This document shows, piece by piece, positions 9,307-17,454 of a stretch of 64,000 nt of DNA. The stretch is from assembly GCF_018642165.1 (NCBI RefSeq), contig NZ_JAHHZM010000001.1:992001-1056000 (forward strand). The letters run 5' to 3'. Positions within the stretch are counted from its first letter, which is position 1; the number at the start of each line of letters is the position of its first letter. The position numbers and the translations under genes are program-made. Under the pieces are notes generated by a model. That model was not told the origin of the DNA. It saw only the letters and a program-made list of their open reading frames with translations, and did no database searches. This DNA is from Echinicola shivajiensis (GTDB lineage: Bacteria; Bacteroidota; Bacteroidia; Cytophagales; Cyclobacteriaceae).

Positions 9307-10614
9307 TTGCTTTTTAACATAAAAAGAATTTGGAAGAAACTGACGGCCCTTTCTCCAGGACAGGGCATGGAAGGCAGAATTTTTAATTCTACTGCCTTAA
9401 TTCTCGTACTCTACCTTTTTGGAATGGTCATATTCAACTTTTTAACTGGCCAAAAAATACTTTCCATTATTCTTATCCTTACCGCACTGGTGGTGATCCT
9501 AGCTTATATTTTGGCTAGAAAATCTAAAAATTTCAAAAATGGAATTAGAACATTGGCTGTTTTTAGCTACCCAATACTTGTTGTCAATTTTTACCTCAAT
9601 GACGGCATAAACGGGCCCAGCTCCTATATCTTCCTCATGATTCATCTACTTATCCTGACCTTATCTGACCGTAAGGAATTCTGGTTCTGGGGAGCTTATA
9701 ATTTCATCTTCTTTAGTAGCCTATATATCATTGGCAGTAAATTCCCTGAGCTCATTCCTGAAAACTATGAAAGTGTCAATATCAGAATAACTGACCATTT
9801 ACTTACTTATTTGGCCTGCATTATTGGAATGATTGCGATTATTTCTATGCTTAAATGGAACTATCATAAACAAAAAATCAAAAGTGATTTCAGGAACAAG
9901 GCCTTCAGGGAAGCCAATACTAGCTTGGAGGACAGCTTGGAGCAAAAGAACAAAATTATCGCGCTGATCTCCCATGATCTCAAGAACCCACTGATCTCCA
10001 TCACCAATATCTTGCAAATGATCAAAGAGGATGAACTTAGTGAGGAGGAAACCAAAACAGTACAAGAAGACCTTTTATTGATGGCCTCAAACACCCAGAA
10101 AATGGCTGAAAGCATTTTGGAGTGGGCTGCCATAGAACTCAAAAGCAGTAAACCAATTTTCAAGACTATCAATTTTCAAGAACGTTGCCAGCACACTTTG
10201 GACATTTATAAATCCATGGCTGAGCAAAAAGGAATATTTTTTACAAAATCCTTTTCAGGCCCGCTGGAGATCAAAACGGATCCAGATCGACTTTTATTGA
10301 TCATTAGAAACCTACTTCAAAACGCCATCAAATTTACCCCTCCCAAGGGGGAGATCCATTTTTCTTATGAAAACAACGGTCAATTTATCAACATTATTAT
10401 CGATGATACGGGGGTCGGCATTTCGGAGAAAAAACTGAAAAATATTTTTAGCAAGAACTACATTTCTTCTTTGGGTACTGCATCTGAAAAAGGTTACGGA
10501 CTTGGATTATATATCTGTAAAGAAAATGCTATAAAAATTGGTGGGCAACTGGATGTAAAAAGTGAAATCGGAATAGGCACCACTTTCTTTATCAAATTCC
10601 CCACCAAGAAATAG
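9307..10614 (+). CDS. Membrane-bound sensor histidine kinase
   Basis: About six hydrophobic helices in the first ~190 residues form an integral-membrane input domain with no large extracytoplasmic loop. They are followed by a HisKA domain with phosphoacceptor H223 in 'ISHDLKNPL' and a HATPase_c domain with N box 'LLRNLLQNAIKFT', G1 'DDTGVGIS' and G2 'GYGLGLYICKENA'. No receiver domain or adjacent response regulator is present, so it is an orphan kinase here. The open frame begins at a TTG (9307); an ATG at 9367 would shorten it by 20 residues and is equally possible. The signal is unknown. Confidence 0.9.
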   Translation: MLFNIKRIWKKLTALSPGQGMEGRIFNSTALILVLYLFGMVIFNFLTGQKILSIILILTALVVILAYILARKSKNFKNGIRTLAVFSYPILVVNFYLNDGINGPSSYIFLMIHLLILTLSDRKEFWFWGAYNFIFFSSLYIIGSKFPELIPENYESVNIRITDHLLTYLACIIGMIAIISMLKWNYHKQKIKSDFRNKAFREANTSLEDSLEQKNKIIALISHDLKNPLISITNILQMIKEDELSEEETKTVQEDLLLMASNTQKMAESILEWAAIELKSSKPIFKTINFQERCQHTLDIYKSMAEQKGIFFTKSFSGPLEIKTDPDRLLLIIRNLLQNAIKFTPPKGEIHFSYENNGQFINIIIDDTGVGISEKKLKNIFSKNYISSLGTASEKGYGLGLYICKENAIKIGGQLDVKSEIGIGTTFFIKFPTKK

Positions 10615-10681
10615 TATTTGTTTCTTCCTTTCTGGACAGTCTTACACTCCCCAAGTCTCCAGGACTATTATAACGAGTGGA

Positions 10682-11665
10682 TTATTTAACAGCTACCTTT
10701 CTTTTTGACATGATATCCTCAAATATCGCATGTGCATGAACAATGGTATTTTCAATAAAATACTCCCTTGTATTCAGTCCTCCACAGACAACCCCTGCTA
10801 AATATAGTCCTGAAACGTTGGACTCTTGGCTTTTCCCATCAAAACAAGGCCTTCTTTTTTCATCCAAAGTCAACTCCACACCCAGCTGATCTAGTAATTT
10901 ATAATTAGGCTGATATCCCGTCATGGCCAAAACAAAATCATTCTCTAATTCAACCTCTCCTTCCGGAGTATTGATAATCACTGCATGCTCTTTGATTTCT
11001 TTAAGAGAGCTATCAAAATAAGCTTTAATTGAACCTTCCTTAATCCTATTCTCCACATCAGGCCGTACCCAGTATTTGACATTTGGATCTACAGTAGGAT
11101 TGATCATCACCATAGTAACCTCGGCTCCTTTTCGCCAGGTTTCCAATGCAACATCTACAGCCGAATTTCCTCCACCAACAACAATGACCTTCTGGCCTAT
11201 ATAAGGCCACGGTTCTTTGTAATAATGGGTAACCTTTGGCAGTTCCTCACCAGGTATATTCATTTTATTGGGAAGGTCATAAAACCCAGTAGAAAGAACA
11301 ATTTTCTCTGCTAGATAATCGCCTTTTGAGGATTTAACCAAAAATTCACCGCTTGCCTGCTTTTCTATATTCTGCACTTCCTCGTAAAGATTAACTTTCA
11401 AATCAAAATGCTGGCTTACCCTCCTATAATATTCCAATGCTTCTGGCCGGGTAGGCTGCTTATTTATAGACATAAAAGGGATCCCTCCCATTTCCAATTT
11501 TTCAGAAGTGGAGAAAAAAGTCATATTTACGGGATAATTAAATATGGAATTGACCAGCGTGCCCTTTTCCAAGATCACATAGTCCAGCTGATGTCTTTCT
11601 GCTTCAATCCCACAAGCCAAACCTATAGGTCCAGCACCTACTATTAATACATCTATTTTTTTCAT
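10682..11665 (-). CDS. ypdA: YpdA-type putative bacillithiol disulfide reductase
   Basis: A 327-residue FAD/NAD(P)H-dependent oxidoreductase with two Rossmann motifs: 'VGAGPIGLACG' near the N-terminus for FAD and 'VVGGGNSAVDVAL' near residue 165 for NAD(P)H. The segment 'FNYPVNMTFFSTSEKLEMGG' is typical of the YpdA family, which in Firmicutes reduces bacillithiol disulfide. Its presence suggests, but does not prove, that this organism makes bacillithiol; no bsh biosynthesis gene is in the window. It is a monocistronic-looking gene on the minus strand. Confidence 0.88.
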   Translation of the reverse strand: MKKIDVLIVGAGPIGLACGIEAERHQLDYVILEKGTLVNSIFNYPVNMTFFSTSEKLEMGGIPFMSINKQPTRPEALEYYRRVSQHFDLKVNLYEEVQNIEKQASGEFLVKSSKGDYLAEKIVLSTGFYDLPNKMNIPGEELPKVTHYYKEPWPYIGQKVIVVGGGNSAVDVALETWRKGAEVTMVMINPTVDPNVKYWVRPDVENRIKEGSIKAYFDSSLKEIKEHAVIINTPEGEVELENDFVLAMTGYQPNYKLLDQLGVELTLDEKRRPCFDGKSQESNVSGLYLAGVVCGGLNTREYFIENTIVHAHAIFEDIMSKRKVAVK

Positions 11666-11771
11666 ACTATTTAAAACAGAATTTAAGATGGAGAGTTCGT
11701 CAAGTTCCTGATAAAATCAAAATTGATATCCAATCTTAAAATTAAGAATTCCTAAACTGAAAAATAAAACC

Positions 11772-12539
11772 TTAGCTACCATTTGTCTTAAATTCCACTT
11801 GCCTCTCTATAAATCCTCCAGACTCCAATACCTGCTTCTCCCGAAACTGGACCTTTTGACTTCCTTTCTCCCAAAGCAATGCAGAAACCCCAACAGTTCC
11901 ATACCGATTGATGGGTTCTATAAAAGCTGCTGAAACGGCCTTCTCAATTTCCAGTGGTAATCCAGTTTCAGGTAAGTTCTCCAATTTCTCTTCTTCCCTA
12001 CCCATATTCACTTCAAATAAATCTCTCAGGTCAATTTCATCCTGCTTCATGACTTCCTGAAGTCTCAACTTACTTTCCTGTACTTTTTTCCAGGGAACAT
12101 TTATCAATGAGTTGCTCAAACCGTGAATTCCTTTAGGTACTTCAATAGGTTTTTCACCATAATTGGACAAATACCACATTTCCTCTTGATCACCCACCAA
12201 TAAATTAAAACCATCAAATTGATCCTGTTTATCTCTTAAACTATTCATATAGGATTTGGGCTTTGAATGATCTTCTAAAAAGTCCGACACCAGCTTTCCC
12301 CTGCTCACAGGATTCTCTTTCAAATTTTTCAAATCCCTATAATTGGTCAAAGCAGCAAACCTTCCCTTAGGATGAATCCCCATCCAAGTCCCTCCTCCTT
12401 TTAGATCTTTTCCAGCGTAAATACCACTTTCCCATTGAAACAAAGGAGCAGTGGGGCGAGTAAAGAACTCATCCCTGTTGGCCACCAATACCAACTTATA
12501 CCTAGGGTGTGATTTCCATGCAAATGTTATCAAGCACAT
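11772..12539 (-). CDS. NRDE (TANGO2-homologue) family protein
   Basis: A 255-residue protein of the NRDE family, named from the 'VANRDEFFTRPT' motif seen near residue 19-30. Members resemble Ntn-type hydrolases with an exposed N-terminal cysteine after Met removal, and here the chosen start gives MCLITFAW, as in the family. The eukaryotic homologue TANGO2 has been linked to haem or lipid handling; the bacterial role is unsettled. The frame stays open upstream to a TTG at 12593, but that extension runs through a terminator-like hairpin and lacks the family N-terminus, so I reject it. Confidence 0.88.
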   Translation of the reverse strand: MCLITFAWKSHPRYKLVLVANRDEFFTRPTAPLFQWESGIYAGKDLKGGGTWMGIHPKGRFAALTNYRDLKNLKENPVSRGKLVSDFLEDHSKPKSYMNSLRDKQDQFDGFNLLVGDQEEMWYLSNYGEKPIEVPKGIHGLSNSLINVPWKKVQESKLRLQEVMKQDEIDLRDLFEVNMGREEEKLENLPETGLPLEIEKAVSAAFIEPINRYGTVGVSALLWEKGSQKVQFREKQVLESGGFIERQVEFKTNGS

Positions 12540-12549
12540 ACTCCAAGTT

Positions 12550-12577
12550 AAAAAAAAGGCCGGAAAACTCCGGCCTT
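12550..12577 (-). terminator. Terminator-like hairpin in the leader of the NRDE gene
   Basis: On the minus strand an eight-base-pair GC-rich stem (ccggcctt 12570-12577 with aaggccgg 12556-12563) with loop AAAACT is followed by a run of eight T. It ends about 10 bp before the NRDE start codon, leaving no room for a promoter in between. The gene must therefore be transcribed through it, so it is either an attenuator or a leaky terminator of an upstream transcript. Confidence 0.65.
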
Positions 12578-12768
12578 CTGGGTGAATAAACAACTTTAAT
12601 TACTCTGCAATTGAGTTGGATATTCGTAATTAAAACACTTAACAGTTTAAATTGAGGACAATCCTCATAATCATGATTTTACTAATCAATTTCATAACGG
12701 TATAGTTCCTCAATCAGATACACAACCCATTAACTTTCAGCAGTTTTAACATTTATTAACATTTTAAT

Positions 12769-12784
12769 TACGAAAAACATCGTA
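12769..12784. promoter_or_regulatory. BlaI-type operator box 1
   Basis: Perfect inverted repeat TACGA-N6-TCGTA upstream of the blaI-like gene, lying upstream of the candidate -33 element. The layout is that of operators bound by dimers of BlaI/MecI winged-helix repressors. Box 2 repeats the same 16 bases exactly 30 bp downstream. Confidence 0.75.
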
Positions 12785-12791
12785 CTATTTT

Positions 12792-12822
12792 TTTGAATTA
12801 CGAAAAACATCGTATACATTTA
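12792..12822 (+). promoter_or_regulatory. Promoter of the BlaI/M56 operon
   Basis: A -33 element TTTG at 12792-12795 and a -7 element TACATTTA at 12815-12822 (one mismatch to TAnnTTTG) are separated by 19 bp, the normal Bacteroidota spacing. Operator box 2 sits exactly between the two elements and box 3 covers the expected start site, which supports both the promoter and an autorepression model. Confidence 0.6.
12799..12814. promoter_or_regulatory. BlaI-type operator box 2
   Basis: Second perfect TACGA-N6-TCGTA palindrome, identical in its spacer (AAAACA) to box 1 and lying between the -33 and -7 elements of the promoter. Binding here would block RNA polymerase. Confidence 0.75.
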
Positions 12823-12823
12823 T

Positions 12824-12839
12824 TACGAAATAAATCGTA
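12824..12839. promoter_or_regulatory. BlaI-type operator box 3
   Basis: Third perfect TACGA-N6-TCGTA palindrome, with a different spacer (AATAAA), 12 bp before the ATG of the regulator gene and 25 bp from box 2. It covers the probable transcription start. Confidence 0.75.
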
Positions 12840-12851
12840 GTAAGGTTAAAA

Positions 12852-13226
12852 ATGAAATACAAACCAACAGATTCTGAACTTGAAATCCTTTCCATATTAT
12901 GGAATAAGAAGAATGCGAGTGTTAGGGAAATCCATGATGTACTAAGTCAAACTAAGGACACCGGCTACACCACTACGCTGAAAACGATGCAAATCATGTT
13001 TGCAAAGGGCTTGCTTACCAGATCAGAACAAGGTAGAAGTCACCTCTATATGCCTGCCATCACAGAGAAGGAAACTCAAAACTCTCTATTAAGCAGTTTT
13101 ATGGATTCGACTTTTGGTGGCTCGGCAAAAAAACTCATTATGAGAGCTATCGGCCAGAGCAATCCTTCTAAGGAGGAAATCAATGAAATCCGACAACTAC
13201 TTAATGAACTCGAAAACCAGCAATAA
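12852..13226 (+). CDS. BlaI/MecI/CopY-family transcriptional repressor
   Basis: A 124-residue winged-helix repressor. The start 'PTDSELEILSILWNKKNASVREIHDVL' followed by 'TGYTTTLKTMQIMFAKGLLTR' is the signature of the BlaI/MecI family, whose members repress their own operon until cleaved or released by a partner M56 metalloprotease. The partner gene follows with a 1-bp overlap (TAATG). Three matching palindromes lie in the promoter. There is no beta-lactamase gene beside it, so the physiological target is probably not beta-lactam resistance. Confidence 0.93.
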   Translation: MKYKPTDSELEILSILWNKKNASVREIHDVLSQTKDTGYTTTLKTMQIMFAKGLLTRSEQGRSHLYMPAITEKETQNSLLSSFMDSTFGGSAKKLIMRAIGQSNPSKEEINEIRQLLNELENQQ

Positions 13227-15148
13227 TGGAATTTATCAATCAATTTATCCAGGAAGAATACCTAGAAGCAATCGGATGGACCTTGGTGCATTCTACCTGG
13301 CAAATAGTAACGGTGAGTCTTTTGCTGTGGGTCCTTTTGAAATTCTCAAATAACAAATCCTCAAACTATAGGTACTTTGCAGGCCTGGCATCATTGCTTA
13401 TCATAGCCATTATCAGTATCTGGACCTTCACACTTGTTTTGGAAACTCCTCAGCAGCATGCTTCCCAAATGGTTGAATTTTCAGCAACTAATAAATTTGC
13501 CCCTACAGCTTTTGCTACGACTAATGAGCACATAGCTGTTAATGGAGCACGAACTGGACTATTAGACCAAATTTGGTATTCCCGCCTGGAAGCATTCTTG
13601 CCTACCATTGTCAACCTCTGGTTACTTGGAGCATTATTTTATTTAGTAAAATTATCCGGAAGTCTTTTCGATCTACGGAACCTACATAAAAAGCACAACC
13701 AAGAAGTACCTGACCAATTGGTCAAAAGAGTCAATAGCATGATTGCTTCCATGGAATTTTATAGAAAAGTAAAAGTTTTAAAAAGTCATCTAGTTCATGT
13801 GCCCATTACATATGGCGTTATTAAACCAGTTATTCTTATCCCAGCAGGCTTACTTTTCAATACCACACCACAACAATTAGAAGCAATAATAGCGCATGAA
13901 TTGGCTCATATCAAGCGCTACGATTATTTGGTAAACATATTGCAACACTGCCTGGAAGTTTTCTTCTTTTTTCATCCCTGCTTTTGGTGGATTAACGAAG
14001 TGATTAGAACAGAAAGAGAAAACGCATGTGATGATGTAGTCCTCAGCCTGGGATTCACTCCTCAGGACCTGGCATATGGCCTAGCCGAAGTGGCTGAACA
14101 CGCCCATGCATCAACTCCTGAAATGGCCTTGGCTGCTACTGGTCCCCAGAACCACACGTTAAACAGAATAAAAAGAATATTGGGCTTACAACCCCATAAA
14201 GAAAAACTTTCACCCTTAATCTCCCTTACCATGTTAGTATCACTTATGATCAGTGCCTCCCTTGTAATGGGCGCAATACCAACTGAAGAAAAGCGGCTCT
14301 CAAATGAATACATTTTAACAGATCTCAAAAGCAAAACAATAGTTAAAGCCTGGCACTTCCCCTGTCCTGATGAAATCAATGAGCAAAATAAGAATTCTGC
14401 AAGCACAATAAACACCACCCGAAATTCAGCTGAAACTCATATAGAAAACAGAAGAGTCATCCTCCAAAGAGACAATGATTATGAAATAGAAATCATCACC
14501 AATAGGGCAAAACAGCCCTTGGTGAAAATGAGCAAAAGGGTAATCCTTGCCAATGCAGTGGACTGTGATACTGTACCAACCAAGGTAGTGATAAATAAGT
14601 CAATAAACGTAGATGATCCAATGCCTGTACTGGAACTTAGTCCAGTACCACAAATGGATGTACAAATCCCTCCAATGCCTCCAATGCCTCCGATGGAAGG
14701 AATAGAATTCGCTCCTCCCATTCCTGAAATAGAACTGGAAATTACTGAAGAAGCCAGCAGAATCAGCGAAATAGCAGTGGAACTTGCCCAAATGGAAATG
14801 GATACCAGCATCATGGATGTTCAGAGAAAAAAAGAACTTGAGCAAGAACTAAAAAAAGTAGAGGCTAAAATGGAAGTTAAAGCCCAGATCATGGAAGAAA
14901 AAATGGCTGAATGGGAGAAAAAACACGGTCAGTCCATGAAAGAGTGGGAAGCAAAAATGGAAGAATGGAACAAAAAAATGGAAGCCAAGCAAGCAGATTG
15001 GGAAACAGCCTACGCTCCAAAAATGGAGGAATTTCAGAAAAAAATGGAAAACTGGGAAAAGGAAAATGAGCCTAAAATAAAAGAGTTTGAAGAAAAGATG
15101 AAGGCTTGGGAAAAAAGACAGCGGGAAAAGCAAGCTGAAATAGAATAA
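13226..15148 (+). CDS. M56-family metallopeptidase sensor (BlaR1/MecR1-like) with long coiled-coil tail
   Basis: A 640-residue membrane protein. Four hydrophobic segments flank the cytoplasmic zinc protease domain, which has HELAH at residues 224-228 and the downstream 'ENACDDVVL' glutamate expected of M56 peptidases. After the last membrane segment (about residue 330-350) there is no penicillin-binding sensor domain. Instead a linker rich in proline ('IPPMPPMPPMEG') leads into a highly charged ~90-residue coiled coil whose aromatic residues (W563, W574, W581, W592, F603, W610, F621, W628) recur at spacings of 11 and 7. It presumably senses envelope stress and inactivates the BlaI-like repressor, but the signal is unknown. 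Confidence 0.88.
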   Translation: MEFINQFIQEEYLEAIGWTLVHSTWQIVTVSLLLWVLLKFSNNKSSNYRYFAGLASLLIIAIISIWTFTLVLETPQQHASQMVEFSATNKFAPTAFATTNEHIAVNGARTGLLDQIWYSRLEAFLPTIVNLWLLGALFYLVKLSGSLFDLRNLHKKHNQEVPDQLVKRVNSMIASMEFYRKVKVLKSHLVHVPITYGVIKPVILIPAGLLFNTTPQQLEAIIAHELAHIKRYDYLVNILQHCLEVFFFFHPCFWWINEVIRTERENACDDVVLSLGFTPQDLAYGLAEVAEHAHASTPEMALAATGPQNHTLNRIKRILGLQPHKEKLSPLISLTMLVSLMISASLVMGAIPTEEKRLSNEYILTDLKSKTIVKAWHFPCPDEINEQNKNSASTINTTRNSAETHIENRRVILQRDNDYEIEIITNRAKQPLVKMSKRVILANAVDCDTVPTKVVINKSINVDDPMPVLELSPVPQMDVQIPPMPPMPPMEGIEFAPPIPEIELEITEEASRISEIAVELAQMEMDTSIMDVQRKKELEQELKKVEAKMEVKAQIMEEKMAEWEKKHGQSMKEWEAKMEEWNKKMEAKQADWETAYAPKMEEFQKKMENWEKENEPKIKEFEEKMKAWEKRQREKQAEIE

Positions 15149-15181
15149 AATACCAATCACTTTTTACATTAGCCATAAGAG

Positions 15182-15223
15182 ACCTCAGCAATTCCATATA
15201 GAAATGCTGAGGTTCTTTTTTTT
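15182..15223 (+). terminator. Terminator after the BlaI/M56 operon
   Basis: Stem ACCTCAGCA (15182-15190) with TGCTGAGGT (15205-15213), followed by a run of nine T. It overlaps the end of the convergent thrC by two bases at most. Confidence 0.75.
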
Positions 15224-16517
15224 ATTTCTTAGCTAATAAATAAGCTTTAAATACATTAAAGTTATTATCCAAAGGAGAAACCTTCTTCACTCCATCCAAG
15301 AAAGCTGAAAGTCTCTCAGGTAAAACCACCTTCTCCTGATGAACTTCTTCCACTACATCCCTGAACTTGCCCGGATGAGCAGTTTCAAGGAAAATGCCAA
15401 CAACTTCTTTATTTTCTTCCATCCATTCCTTTAAGCCCAAATAAGCTACAGCCCCATGTGGGTCCATTAGGTATCCTGTCTTCTCTTTCACTTCTTTCAT
15501 TGCCTCTCTGGTAGTTTCATCATCAAAGAAACACCCTTTGACCTTAGACTTTAATAAGTCCTCATCATTATCATAAAGCGCCAGTAATCGATAAAAATTG
15601 CTAGGATTACCTACATCCATACTATTACTAATGGTCTGCAAGGATGGACGTGGTTTAAAAGGTATTCCTTTTAAATAATCCGGGACCACCTTATTGACAT
15701 TTGTGGCTGCTATAAACTTAGCTATGGGCAAGCCCATACGCTCTGCTAGCATCCCTGCAGCTATATTTCCAAAATTACCACTAGGCACCGAAAAAGTAAT
15801 ATTCCTCGATCCTTTTGGCAACTGCGAATAGGCATAGAAATAATACAAACACTGCGGGATCCAGCGGGCAATATTGATGGAATTGGCAGAGGTCAAAAGC
15901 ATCTTTTCATTAAGTTCTTTATCCAAGAATGCCTCTTTTACCATACGCTGACAATCATCAAAAACACCATCCACCTCTAGGGCAATCACATTTTCTCCCA
16001 AAGTAGTAAACTGCTTCTCTTGCAATGCACTTACCTTACCTGAAGGGTAAAGAATAATCACTTCCACACCAGGCACTTTATAAAAACCATTGGCTACCGC
16101 ACTTCCTGTATCTCCAGAGGTCGCTACCAATACCCTTACTTTTTCTTTTCCAACCAACAGACTCATCAGCTTGGAGCAAAAACGTGCACCAAAATCTTTG
16201 AACGCCAATGTTGGTCCATGAAATAATTCCAAACTATAAACATTATCCTCCACCTTTACCAGTGGAGCATCAAAAGAAAGGGTGTGATCCACTAGTTCTT
16301 TAACCTGAGCATCATCGAGGTCCTGACCAAAAATCTTCCCAATCACCTCATATCCAATCTCCCTAAAAGACATGCTATGAATACTTTCAAAAAAAGATGC
16401 TGACAACTGAGGAATTTTCTCCGGCATGTACAAACCCTGATCAGGAGCCAAACCTTTGATAACGGCTTCTTTCAGGGAAACCAAATGTTCTTTATTATTG
16501 GTACTATAAAACTTCAT
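15222..16517 (-). CDS. thrC: Threonine synthase
   Basis: A PLP-dependent enzyme of 431 residues that converts O-phosphohomoserine to threonine. The PLP lysine lies in 'LAFKDFGARFCSK' and the phosphate-binding loop 'SGNFGNIAAGM' is seen. The order and tight packing thrA-thrB-thrC match a threonine operon; thrC overlaps the end of thrB by 14 bp. It is the final step of the pathway encoded here. Confidence 0.96.
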   Translation of the reverse strand: MKFYSTNNKEHLVSLKEAVIKGLAPDQGLYMPEKIPQLSASFFESIHSMSFREIGYEVIGKIFGQDLDDAQVKELVDHTLSFDAPLVKVEDNVYSLELFHGPTLAFKDFGARFCSKLMSLLVGKEKVRVLVATSGDTGSAVANGFYKVPGVEVIILYPSGKVSALQEKQFTTLGENVIALEVDGVFDDCQRMVKEAFLDKELNEKMLLTSANSINIARWIPQCLYYFYAYSQLPKGSRNITFSVPSGNFGNIAAGMLAERMGLPIAKFIAATNVNKVVPDYLKGIPFKPRPSLQTISNSMDVGNPSNFYRLLALYDNDEDLLKSKVKGCFFDDETTREAMKEVKEKTGYLMDPHGAVAYLGLKEWMEENKEVVGIFLETAHPGKFRDVVEEVHQEKVVLPERLSAFLDGVKKVSPLDNNFNVFKAYLLAKK

Positions 16518-17454
16518 TTTTCAATTCATTGATAAGGTAAGCTCCACGAACATTTACTGCAGAGACATACAAGTCCACTTCTAATCCAATTTTATTAAAA
16601 ACTTCCCGGCAAATCTCACTTGCCTTCTGGGCTATTTCCCTCGTTGGGGAAAGAATAAATGTAGTTGGTCCTGACCCTGAAATCCCTGAACCAAGGGCTC
16701 CTGCATCCTTGATGGCTTCCTTGATCTCATCAAAACCCGGGATCAACACAGACCTAGAAGGCTCAGCAATCACATCCTGCAAAGACCTGCTGATCAACCC
16801 CATATCCTCTTGAAACAAACCTGCAACCAATCCAGCAATATTGCCTGATTGAATAATAGCGTCCTTTAGAGAAACCTGTTGGCGCAAAACGCTTCTGGAA
16901 TCGGCTGTATTCAGCTCTAAATGGGGATGTACCAAGGTACAATACAAACCGTCGGGAACATGCAGCCGGGTAACATCCAAAGGCTTATAACTCCTTATCA
17001 ATACAAAGCCTCCCAAAAGTGAGGGAGCAACATTATCTGCATGCTCTGCCCCACAGGCAACACCTTCAGCCTTCATAGCAAAGGGCAACAAATCTTTTCT
17101 CTCAAGAGGCTCGCCCAATAAACTATTGGCTGCCACCAAGGCCGCTACAGAACTAGCTGCACTCGATCCCATACCGCTCCCCAAAGGCAAACCTTTGGAA
17201 AGACTTATCTCTATTCCGCCTTTAAAGTCCACATGGTCGACCAAAGCCTGAATGGCCACACTACAAGTGTTTTTTTCCGACTCATAAGGCAATCTTCCTC
17301 CATCTCCTTCAATACTCACTACCCTTACTCCGGGCTGATCCGAAAGTGATACACTAACTTTGTCGCCAAGCTCCTCCACCGCAAATCCCAATATATCAAA
17401 GCCACATGAAACATTGGCTACAGTGGCTGGTGCAAATGCTGTTACCTTTTTCAT
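16504..17454 (-). CDS. thrB: Homoserine kinase
   Basis: A GHMP-family kinase of 316 residues that phosphorylates L-homoserine. The ATP-binding motif 'GLPLGSGMGSSAASS' and the C-terminal 'SGISGSGPTTF' loop are both present. It overlaps thrA by 4 bp (ATGA) and thrC by 14 bp, so translation of the operon is coupled. Length is normal. Confidence 0.96.
   Translation of the reverse strand: MKKVTAFAPATVANVSCGFDILGFAVEELGDKVSVSLSDQPGVRVVSIEGDGGRLPYESEKNTCSVAIQALVDHVDFKGGIEISLSKGLPLGSGMGSSAASSVAALVAANSLLGEPLERKDLLPFAMKAEGVACGAEHADNVAPSLLGGFVLIRSYKPLDVTRLHVPDGLYCTLVHPHLELNTADSRSVLRQQVSLKDAIIQSGNIAGLVAGLFQEDMGLISRSLQDVIAEPSRSVLIPGFDEIKEAIKDAGALGSGISGSGPTTFILSPTREIAQKASEICREVFNKIGLEVDLYVSAVNVRGAYLINELKNEVL

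Noticed and set aside
12540-12593. N-terminal extension of the NRDE gene (18 extra residues from a TTG start)
   Set aside because: The extension runs through the terminator-like hairpin and removes the exposed Cys-2 start typical of the family.
12852-15148. Beta-lactam resistance operon (bla/mec)
   Set aside because: No beta-lactamase or PBP gene is adjacent and the M56 protein lacks the penicillin-sensor domain.
14849-15160. 103-aa minus-strand ORF rich in Phe and Leu
   Set aside because: It is the reverse-strand shadow of the Lys/Glu-rich coiled-coil tail of the M56 peptidase; antisense of GAA/AAA codons gives TTC/TTT, hence the Phe bias.
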